Of a stretch of DNA of 64,000 nt, positions 8,956 to 15,863 are shown one piece after another (position 1 is the stretch's first letter; every line of letters starts with the position of its first letter). The notes beneath the pieces are model-generated. The model saw only the letters and a list, made by a program, of their open reading frames with translations, was not told where the DNA came from and ran no database searches. A program made the translations under genes and the position numbers. This DNA comes from JBGSTR01 sp963707135 (GTDB lineage Bacteria > Pseudomonadota > Gammaproteobacteria > Chromatiales > Chromatiaceae). The stretch covers positions 124,001-188,000 of the forward strand of contig CAVPOY010000013.1 of the NCBI GenBank assembly GCA_963707135.1. Direction: 5' to 3'.

Positions 8956-9177
8956 CTACCGCGCGTCACTGGCCGCGTCCTCGGGTCGACCCATCCTGCG
9001 CCGCGGTCGCGGGGATCGGGTACGCCGTTGCGTGCGGCTGGTCTGGGAGCGCGCCCGGCGCGGGCGGGCTCCGGCCAGAGCGGGAATCTGCTCGATCGCC
9101 ACGCAGACGAGGCCGAGCATCAGATAGGTACCGGTTACAAAGAGCAGGATCACGAGGGCATTCATCAGCGTATCCAT
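8956..9177 (-). CDS. Small single-pass membrane protein
   Basis: A 73-residue protein: one hydrophobic helix at about residues 5-28 (NALVILLFVTGTYLMLGLVC) followed by a very arginine-rich tail. I place the start at the second ATG, because GGAG sits six bases before it but directly against the first ATG (9183). The basic tail predicts a cytosolic C-terminus. It is oriented with, and 163 bp upstream of, the two SPFH genes and may be an accessory subunit. I do not recognise a family; the arginine-rich tail could partly reflect base composition. Confidence 0.5.
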   Translation of the reverse strand: MDTLMNALVILLFVTGTYLMLGLVCVAIEQIPALAGARPRRARSQTSRTQRRTRSPRPRRRMGRPEDAASDAR

Positions 9178-9366
9178 CGTCATCTCCAGCGGGCAGTGTC
9201 TCGGGGGTGACTCAAGGATGCGCGTGGCGGTGGCTCAAGGCGTGAGTCCGCGGAGCTGGCCTGCCGGGGGCTCCGCGCGGCGGCCGGTGTGAGCCGACCG
9301 CTCCGAACGGCTGCAGACGACCTGGCGGTGGATATTCGGGCGGGACTGACCGCGGGAGGCGGCGGC

Positions 9367-10566
9367 TCACTCGTCGTGCAAGGCCTCGACCGGGTCCAGA
9401 GCGGCCGCCCGGAGCGCCGGAACCACGCCGGCGGCCAGCCCGATCAGCGCTGCCGTCAGCTCGGCTACGACGACGAAGTCCCAGGCGGTCTGGGTCGGCA
9501 GAGCGGGCACCGCCGCGCCGATCAGCCAGGCGCCGCCGGCGCCGACGGCGAAGCCGACGGCGCCGCCCAGCAGCGCGAGCAGCACCGCCTCCAGCAGGAA
9601 CAGCATCAGGATCTGGTCGCGCTCGGCGCCCAGTGCCCGCAGAAGGCCGATCTCCCGCCGGCGCTCGCGCACGGCGATGGTCATGATGGTGAGGATGCCC
9701 ACACCGCCCACCACGAGCGAGATGCCTCCGAGTGCGCCGACCGCTAGCGTCAGCACGTCGAGCACGGAGCCCAGCACATCGAGCATCTGATCCTGGGTGG
9801 TGATGGTGAAGTCCTCCGAACCGTGACGCTGTTTCAGCAGCTCGCGCACACGTTCGACCACCGACTCGCTATCTGCTTCCCCCGCGTACAGCAGATCCAG
9901 CTCCATCAGACTTTCGCGGTTGAACAGCCCCAGCGCCCGGCTCACCGGGATGAAGACCGAGTCGTCGAGGTCGAAGCCCAGCATCTGCCCCTTGGGCTCC
10001 ATGACCCCGGCCACACGGTAGGGCTCGCCGCCGATGCGTATACGGCTCCCCAACGGCGCCGTGTCGCCGAACAGCTCCCGGTGAAGCTTGGTCCCAAGCA
10101 CCGCGAAGGCGCGCGCCTGGCCGGCCTCGTCCTCCGGCAGGAAACGGCCGATGGCGGGGCGCATCCGCCAGACCTCGGGCACGCTTGCGCCGACGCCGAA
10201 GACGGTGGTCCGCCGGCTTCGACCGCCGACCTCGACCGCGGCATTGCCCTGGACCATCGGCAGGACCGCCTCGACGCCCGGCAAGCGGTTCAGCGCCGCG
10301 GCGTCGCCCAGGCTCAGGGGCCGTACGTTGCTGATGATCGCCCCGGACATCCCCAGCGTGTTGCTCTTGCCGGGGGCGATCGCGATCAGGTTGGTGCCGA
10401 ACTGGGTGAACTCGGCGAGCACGAAGCGGTGGATGCCCTCGCCGATGGCGGTTAGCAGGACCACGGCCGCCACGCCGATGGCGATCCCGGTCACCGTCAG
10501 CAGGCTGCGGGTGCGATGCGCCCGGATGGCGCCGAGCGTGAACTGGGCGAGGTCGCGGGCGCGCAC
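9367..10566 (-). CDS. FtsX/MacB-type ABC transporter permease (second of a pair)
   Basis: A 399-residue permease with the MacB/FtsX layout: a first membrane helix (TVTGIAIGVAAVVLLTAIGE, about residues 24-43), a large periplasmic MacB_PCD domain (about 45-270), and three C-terminal helices within the FtsX domain (about 280-399). It ends with the characteristic ALRAAALDPVEALHDE. There is no ATPase domain, unlike MacB itself. GTG start. It begins two bases after the stop of a second homologous permease, so the pair probably forms a heterodimer served by the ATPase and adaptor encoded upstream. Cargo (drug, lipid or peptide) cannot be deduced. Confidence 0.88.
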   Translation of the reverse strand: MRARDLAQFTLGAIRAHRTRSLLTVTGIAIGVAAVVLLTAIGEGIHRFVLAEFTQFGTNLIAIAPGKSNTLGMSGAIISNVRPLSLGDAAALNRLPGVEAVLPMVQGNAAVEVGGRSRRTTVFGVGASVPEVWRMRPAIGRFLPEDEAGQARAFAVLGTKLHRELFGDTAPLGSRIRIGGEPYRVAGVMEPKGQMLGFDLDDSVFIPVSRALGLFNRESLMELDLLYAGEADSESVVERVRELLKQRHGSEDFTITTQDQMLDVLGSVLDVLTLAVGALGGISLVVGGVGILTIMTIAVRERRREIGLLRALGAERDQILMLFLLEAVLLALLGGAVGFAVGAGGAWLIGAAVPALPTQTAWDFVVVAELTAALIGLAAGVVPALRAAALDPVEALHDE

Positions 10567-10568
10567 GA

Positions 10569-11774
10569 TCAGCGGTCCGCCAGCGCGACCACGGGATCCA
10601 GTCTGGCCGCCCGCAGGGCCGGGAGCAGGCCGAATATCAGTCCGGCCGCTATCGATACGGCCGCCGCCGCCAGCGGCGCCCAGAACGGGACCACCAGCTT
10701 GAAGGCGTCCACCTGGCTGTTGAACAGCGTCACGGCGGCGAATGCCAGGGCCAGCCCCCCGGCCGTGCCGGCGCCGGACAACAGCAGTGCCTCCAGCAGG
10801 AATAACCGGAGGATCTGACGCTTCGGGGCCCCCAGGGCCTTGAGCAGGCCGATCTCACCGGTACGCTGGGCGACGGCGACCAGCATCACGTTCATGATCA
10901 GCACCCCGGCCACGGTCATGCTGATCGCCGCGATTCCGGTCACCGCCAGGGTCAGCGCCGTCAGGATCCGGTCGAAGGTCGAGAGCAACGCGTCCTGGGT
11001 GATGATGGTGACGTCGTCCTCACCCTCGTGACGCTCGCGGACGATGGCCCGGATCGCCTCCTCCGCGTCGGCCAGCACGGAGCGGCTCGGGGCCTGGACC
11101 AGGACGCGAAACAGGGCCGGGGTGTTGAACAGGGCCTGCGCCGAGGCGACCGGGATGATGGCCAGGTCCCCCAGCTCCTGTCCCAGGGACTGGCCCTTGG
11201 TCGCCAGCAGGCCGATGACCCGGAAGCGTCGGTCGCCGATACGAATCCACTCGCCGAGCGGGCTTCGGTTGCCGAACAGCTCCCGCGCCAGCGTCTCGCC
11301 GAGCACCGTTACCGGCCGGGCACGTTCCGGGTCGCCCGGGGGCAGAAAGAGCCCCTGCGCGAGCTCGAGCTGGCGCACCGGCTGGAAGTCGCTGGTCGAG
11401 CCCACGATGGTCACCTCGCGCTGCAGGCTGCCGTAAGAGACGGGTGCCGAGCCGACCGCAATGGGCGCCATGCGCGTGACGAACCGGGAGCGTGACAGGG
11501 CGACGGCGTCGTCCAGCGTCAGGTCGCGGGGCGTCTCGCCGAACAGCGGCGGGGGGCCGCCCGATGTCTCGTTGCGACCGGGCAGGACGATCAGGAGGTG
11601 GGTGCCGAGCTGCGTGAACTCGTTGAGCACGTAGTGTCGCGCGCCTTCCCCTAGGGCGGACAGCAGCACCACCGCCGCGGTGCCCAGCCCCATCGCGAAC
11701 AGGGTCAGCCAGGTGCGCGCGCGGTGGGTCGTGAGCGACCGCGCACCGTAGTACAGGCTGTCATCTAGGCGCAC
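10569..11774 (-). CDS. FtsX/MacB-type ABC transporter permease (first of a pair)
   Basis: A 401-residue homologue of the permease that follows it: N-terminal helix (RTWLTLFAMGLGTAAVVLLS), periplasmic MacB_PCD-like domain with LGEWIRIGDRRFRVIGLLA, and an FtsX domain ending PALRAARLDPVVALADR. The start is GTG with GGAGG just upstream, and it overlaps the end of the ATPase gene by 10 bp, a sign of translational coupling. It is a mechanotransmission-type exporter half. The two permeases differ clearly in sequence, so they look like an old duplication rather than a recent one. Confidence 0.88.
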   Translation of the reverse strand: MRLDDSLYYGARSLTTHRARTWLTLFAMGLGTAAVVLLSALGEGARHYVLNEFTQLGTHLLIVLPGRNETSGGPPPLFGETPRDLTLDDAVALSRSRFVTRMAPIAVGSAPVSYGSLQREVTIVGSTSDFQPVRQLELAQGLFLPPGDPERARPVTVLGETLARELFGNRSPLGEWIRIGDRRFRVIGLLATKGQSLGQELGDLAIIPVASAQALFNTPALFRVLVQAPSRSVLADAEEAIRAIVRERHEGEDDVTIITQDALLSTFDRILTALTLAVTGIAAISMTVAGVLIMNVMLVAVAQRTGEIGLLKALGAPKRQILRLFLLEALLLSGAGTAGGLALAFAAVTLFNSQVDAFKLVVPFWAPLAAAAVSIAAGLIFGLLPALRAARLDPVVALADR

Positions 11775-12439
11775 CTGTCCTCCAGGATGCCCCCGTCGTC
11801 CATGCGAACCCGCCGACGCGCCCGATCCCCGATCTCGGCGTCGTGAGTCACGATCAGCAGCGTGAGACCGCGGGCATTGAGGGCCTCGAGGGTCTGGATC
11901 ACCTCCTGGCCCGAGCTGCGGTCGAGGTTTCCGGTGGGCTCGTCGGCCAGGATCAGCCCGGGCTCCATGATGGTCGCCCGCGCGATCGCGACCCGTTGGC
12001 GTTGGCCGCCGGAGAGCTGGTCCGGCCGGTGGTGGGCGCGATCGGTGAGCCCCAGGGCGGCGAGGATGCGGTCCACCCGTTCCCGGCGCTCGCTTGGCGG
12101 GAGTCCGGCCAGCACCAGCGGCAGCGCCACGTTATCGGCCGCCGACAGGCGCGGGATCAGATGGAAGGATTGGAAGACGAACCCAATGCGCTCGCGGCGC
12201 AGCGCCGCCCTCTCTTCTTCGTTGAGCTTGGTCGTCTCCCGGCCGTCCAGCTCATAGCTGCCGGCGTCCGGACGGTCCAGCAGGCCGAGAATATTCAGCA
12301 GCGTGCTCTTGCCGGACCCCGACGGGCCCATGATGGCCGCGTACTCGCCGTCCTCGAGGGAGAGGTCGATGTCGCGCAACGCATGGACCGGCTGATCGCC
12401 GACCTCGAAGGTGCGCACGATGCCGGAGAGGCGAATCAT
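11765..12439 (-). CDS. ABC transporter ATP-binding protein (MacB/LolD class)
   Basis: A 224-residue ATPase with all hallmarks: Walker A GPSGSGKST, Q-loop FVFQSFHLIPRL, signature LSGGQRQR, Walker B LILADEPTGNLD and the switch His in IVTHD. I start it at the ATG of 12439, giving an ATGA overlap with the adaptor gene's stop. A longer frame upstream is arginine-rich and overlaps the adaptor. The LolD/MacB subgroup energises FtsX-type permeases, which is what the two genes immediately downstream encode. Confidence 0.92.
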   Translation of the reverse strand: MIRLSGIVRTFEVGDQPVHALRDIDLSLEDGEYAAIMGPSGSGKSTLLNILGLLDRPDAGSYELDGRETTKLNEEERAALRRERIGFVFQSFHLIPRLSAADNVALPLVLAGLPPSERRERVDRILAALGLTDRAHHRPDQLSGGQRQRVAIARATIMEPGLILADEPTGNLDRSSGQEVIQTLEALNARGLTLLIVTHDAEIGDRARRRVRMDDGGILEDRCA

Positions 12440-13587
12440 TTCCCGTCGGCTTCGGCCGTCGCGAGCGCCCCGTCCTCCACGCCGTCGCGGTCCAGCGACA
12501 GCACCACGCGCTCGCCTTGCTCGAGGCCTGACCGTACCTCGGTCTGGTCCCAATTGCTCAGCCCTTTCTCGATGGCGCGCTCCGCGAGCAGTCCGGTCGA
12601 AGGGTCGAGCACCAGCACGCCGCCTTCCGCGCGCACCGCGGCGGTGGGCACCCGAAGCACGTCCTCGCGGCGCTCCACGATGACCTCGACGTCGGCGCTG
12701 TAACCGGCAAGCAGGGGGGCATCCGCGGGCGGGTCCAGGATCTCGACCTCGACCTCGACGGTGCGCGACTGCTTCTCGACATCGAGCACGTAGGGCGCGA
12801 TACGGCGCACCCGGCCGGGGAAGGCGCGCTCGCCGTAGGCATCCAGCGTGACCCGGGCCTCGGCGCCGAGCCGGACGCGGGGCGCGTCCACCTCGTCGAT
12901 CGGGGCGGAGATGTAGAAGCAGCTGTCGTCGATCAGGTCGACCGCCGGCGGGGTCGGGATGCCGGGCGGGGAGGGCGTCACGTACTCATTCAGCTCCCCG
13001 GACACCTCGGCGACGACACCGTCGAACGGCGCCTTCAACCGGGTACGCTCGAGTTCCGCCTGAGCCACCCCGAGCCGAGCCGTGTTGACTCGCGCCGTGG
13101 CGTGGGCGGCCTCACAGTCGGCCTGGCCGGCCTGTGCCGCGGTAATGGCCCGGTCCACCGCCTCCTCGGAGGCCATGCGCCGCGCCTTGAGCTTCACCTG
13201 GCGGGCGGCCTCGCGCTCGGCGTTGTCGGCGTTCAGGCAGGCGGCGCGGGCGCGCGCCTCGCCGGCGTCGGCCTCCCGCTCGGCCAGCGTCACCTTGGCC
13301 TTCAGATCCTGGTTCCAGAGCTCCAGCAGCAGCTGGCCGGTCTCGACCCTATCCCCCTCGTGGACGTCGAGCGCGGCGATCTGCCCGCCGGTGCTCGGCG
13401 CCAGCTTCGCCCGGCGGCAGGCCTTGACGGTGCCCGCGCGGGTGTTCGCGACCGTCTCCTCGACGACGCCGCTCTCCACGGCCTGTACTCGCACCGCCAC
13501 CGGCTCGGGGCGCGCAAGCCACCACCAGACGGCGGCGATCGCGGCGGCAAGGGTCGAGAGGACGGTAACACGGGTCCAGCGGCGCAT
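12436..13587 (-). CDS. HlyD/MacA-family periplasmic adaptor
   Basis: About 383 residues. It has an N-terminal membrane anchor (VTVLSTLAAAIAAVWWWLA), then a lipoyl/barrel-sandwich half (STGGQIAALDVHEGDRVETGQ), an alpha-helical hairpin rich in A/E/R with two cysteines (RAACLNAD, QADCEAAHA), the second half-motif RTRLKAPFDGVV, and a beta-barrel and membrane-proximal domain. This is the adaptor of a tripartite MacAB-TolC-like exporter. No outer-membrane TolC gene is nearby, so a shared one would be used. I prefer the ATG at 13587; an in-frame TTG lies at 13599. It is the first gene of a tightly overlapping four-gene operon. Confidence 0.87.
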   Translation of the reverse strand: MRRWTRVTVLSTLAAAIAAVWWWLARPEPVAVRVQAVESGVVEETVANTRAGTVKACRRAKLAPSTGGQIAALDVHEGDRVETGQLLLELWNQDLKAKVTLAEREADAGEARARAACLNADNAEREAARQVKLKARRMASEEAVDRAITAAQAGQADCEAAHATARVNTARLGVAQAELERTRLKAPFDGVVAEVSGELNEYVTPSPPGIPTPPAVDLIDDSCFYISAPIDEVDAPRVRLGAEARVTLDAYGERAFPGRVRRIAPYVLDVEKQSRTVEVEVEILDPPADAPLLAGYSADVEVIVERREDVLRVPTAAVRAEGGVLVLDPSTGLLAERAIEKGLSNWDQTEVRSGLEQGERVVLSLDRDGVEDGALATAEADGK

Positions 13588-13693
13588 CGGCGGAGGCAAT
13601 AGGGCAGGGACGGTAGGCCTATTGTACCGGCATCAGGTTCCGCCCCGTTTGCCGGTCTCGTGCCCGTGCTTGATTGGGAATGGGTAGCGGCGG

Positions 13694-14617
13694 CTAAGCC
13701 GCATCGGGCTCGACCAGCCGTGCGGCGCAAAAGGCGACATAGGGGGCCATCGGTTCGCCCTGGGCGTCGTATCGGCCCCCGCTGACCCGGAACCCGAGCC
13801 CCGAGAAGGTCGAGAGGAGCTCCTGCTGGGAGATCGGGTAATCGCGCTCGCGCATGTGCGCCACGGTGCTTTCGGCACCACCGGGGTCGCCTCCCCTGGC
13901 TAGCAGCGTCTCAAGCATGCGCCGCAAATAGTCGAGCCGCCATTCCGGCTCGCGCGACGCAAGATCTTCCGGGAGACCGGCCGGGGGAACCCCGGCTTCC
14001 CGAAGCCGCTCGGGGGGCACCAGCCGCCAGGACTCGCTCGGCTTCCGGGGGTTGGTGTCCGGTCTGCGCCGGTACAGGGTGCCGTCGGGCCGGTAGACAT
14101 CGTGGCTGATGAACAGTCCCTGCCGCGCGAGCAGCCGTCGGAGCTGAAGCCCGAGAAAATGGATCTCCTCCGGTGTCCCGTGATGCAGGTTCATGCCGCT
14201 GTAGACCAGATCGAAGCCGCCGGGGAGCCTGAGCCCATCCAGGTCCCAGGCATTGCTCTCCAGCACGCGGCTCGACACGACGTTCGCCGGGAACGCGAAC
14301 CGGCGTGCCTCGGCGACTTGATCGGGGTTGATGTCCACGCCGGTATAGTCGAAATCCAGCCCCGGGAAGCCGGCCATGACCTCGGCGATGGTCAGCGGCA
14401 GCCCGCCGCAGGCCAGGTCCAGCACCCGGACGGTGCTTCCGGTAGGGTGCGCCAACCGCCAGTCCTTGAGCGCCTCCCGCGTCGCCACGGCGGCCTCGCG
14501 GTGCAGCAGGACATTGATGTCGAGTAGATAGCGGTAGTATCCGCTGCGGCTGAATAAGGGCTCTTGGCGCATGCTGTCGATTTCCGGCAGTTGTTCGATC
14601 GGACATTCCGCCATCAT
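13694..14617 (-). CDS. Class I SAM-dependent methyltransferase
   Basis: 307 residues. The SAM-binding motif I is VRVLDLACGGLPLTIAEVM (about residues 63-81), followed by FDYTGVDINPDQVAEARR (motif II acidic ribose-binding residue) and FDLVYSGMNLHH (post-II). The C-terminal region, with SQQELLSTFSGLGFRVSGG and YVAFCAARL, resembles small-molecule or lipid methyltransferases. It is divergently oriented from the TrmO-like gene, with 80 bp between the starts, so the two share a control region. Substrate unknown. Confidence 0.82.
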   Translation of the reverse strand: MMAECPIEQLPEIDSMRQEPLFSRSGYYRYLLDINVLLHREAAVATREALKDWRLAHPTGSTVRVLDLACGGLPLTIAEVMAGFPGLDFDYTGVDINPDQVAEARRFAFPANVVSSRVLESNAWDLDGLRLPGGFDLVYSGMNLHHGTPEEIHFLGLQLRRLLARQGLFISHDVYRPDGTLYRRRPDTNPRKPSESWRLVPPERLREAGVPPAGLPEDLASREPEWRLDYLRRMLETLLARGGDPGGAESTVAHMRERDYPISQQELLSTFSGLGFRVSGGRYDAQGEPMAPYVAFCAARLVEPDAA

Positions 14618-14697
14618 AGGTCGCTTGGGCGAGGTGTCCGTACTATCCTCAAAACCGCCCCCATCGAAAGCGACTCGCGAAACGCCGGTGGAAGGCC

Positions 14698-15153
14698 ATG
14701 CGAATCACGAAGTACCTCTTACTCCTGCTCAATTTCTGGCTCGCGTTAGGGCCGGGTGCGTCCGTGAGCGGCGAGGATCCGCCCGGCGCGGGAGTCGTGC
14801 CGTTGTATGAGGTCCGGCCCATCGGTTGGGTGCGCAAGGCGAACGGCAAGACCCGCATCGAGATCGAGCCCGCGTTTCTGCCGGCCCTGCTGGGCGTCGA
14901 GGACCTGGACGCGATCTGGGTCCTGTACTGGTTCGACCGCAACGACACCCCGGAGCGGCGGGCGATCCTGCAAGTGCATCCGCGGGGCGATCCGCGGAAT
15001 CCGTTGCGCGGCGTGTTCGCGACGCGCGCCCCGGTTCGGCCCAACCCCATCGCCTTGAGCCGCTGCCGGGTACTCGCGGTTCGGGGCAACGTCATCGAAA
15101 TCGACGCGATCGATGCCTACCCGGACACGCCCGTGCTCGACGTCAAACCCTAG
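14698..15153 (+). CDS. TrmO/TsaA-domain protein with an N-terminal signal peptide
   Basis: 151 residues. Residues about 35-151 form a TsaA-like domain (the fold of TrmO, the SAM-dependent methyltransferase that modifies t6A37 in tRNA): VRPIGWVRKANGKTRIEIEP, LEDLDAIWVLYWF-like segment, GVFATRAPVRPNPIALSRC and DTPVLDVKP. The SAM-pocket motif RxPxRPNPI is intact. Unusually, the first 27 or so residues (MRITKYLLLLLNFWLALGPG...SG) look like a Sec signal peptide or membrane anchor, which would put the domain in the periplasm, where there is no tRNA. TrmO of E. coli is longer (about 235 residues) with a C-terminal domain lacking here. The role is therefore probably not canonical tRNA methylation. 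Confidence 0.78.
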   Translation: MRITKYLLLLLNFWLALGPGASVSGEDPPGAGVVPLYEVRPIGWVRKANGKTRIEIEPAFLPALLGVEDLDAIWVLYWFDRNDTPERRAILQVHPRGDPRNPLRGVFATRAPVRPNPIALSRCRVLAVRGNVIEIDAIDAYPDTPVLDVKP

Positions 15154-15207
15154 CGGCACGGCGTCTCCCAAGGCTGGTCGCCGAACGCGGATTCCGCAGA
15201 GGGCCTC

Positions 15208-15774
15208 GTGACCCAACGCCTAACCCACGCCGTCGGGCTCGACGACGGTCCCTTCACTCCGGGTCATCGCGGCGATGTCGATCTCATCGGCGCCGTCTGC
15301 TCCGGAGCGCGACTCGACGGCGTGCTGCGCACGCGCGCGCGACGTGACGGGGTCAACTCGACCAGGCGCATCGCCGAGCTGATCGCAACCAGCCGATTCC
15401 GCGAGCACTTGCAGCTGGTGCTCCTGCAAGGCATCGCCGTAGCGGGATTCAACGTGGTGGACATCCGCGGATTGAGCGGGTCTCTCGGCCTGCCGGTCAT
15501 CGTCGTGGCTCGAAAGCCACCGGACATGGAGGCCATCCGCCGGGCGTTGCTGGAGAAGGTCCCGGGCGGCCGGCGCAAATGGCGGCTGATCGAGCGGGCA
15601 GGACCGCCCCGGGAAGGGGCCGGGGTCTGGCTCCAGTGCGCTGGTCTGGACTTTGAGCAAGCCGCGGAAGCGGTCGCCGGCCTGACCTTCAACGGCCAGA
15701 TACCGGAACCGCTGCGCATCGCCCATCTGATCGCGGGCGGGATTTCGGGCACGTCCAGTCGCCAGCGGGTTTGA
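15208..15774 (+). CDS. DUF99 family protein (endonuclease V-like fold)
   Basis: 188 residues with GTG start and an AGAGG site. Motifs match DUF99 (UPF0215): HAVGLDDGPFTPGHRGDVDLIGAV near the N-terminus, HLQLVLLQGIAVAGFNVVDI and LGLPVIVVARKPPD. The family is predicted to share the RNase H/endonuclease V fold and is mostly archaeal, so a proteobacterial copy is notable. It follows the TrmO-like gene by 54 bp on the same strand and may be co-transcribed. DUF99 has no established function; nucleic-acid binding is inference from the fold. Confidence 0.8.
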   Translation: MTQRLTHAVGLDDGPFTPGHRGDVDLIGAVCSGARLDGVLRTRARRDGVNSTRRIAELIATSRFREHLQLVLLQGIAVAGFNVVDIRGLSGSLGLPVIVVARKPPDMEAIRRALLEKVPGGRRKWRLIERAGPPREGAGVWLQCAGLDFEQAAEAVAGLTFNGQIPEPLRIAHLIAGGISGTSSRQRV

Positions 15775-15863
15775 GCTCATACCCGAAACCCACACAAGGG
15801 TGCTCTCGGGCCGGCGACCAGCGCCGGAGCACGATTGCGGGCATCGGAAGCCGGATGTGCGAT

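Noticed and set aside
12440..12553. Longer start for the MacB/LolD-type ATPase
   Set aside because: The extra 38 residues are almost pure R/G/A and lie inside the adaptor gene; the ATGA overlap gives the standard ATPase N-terminus.
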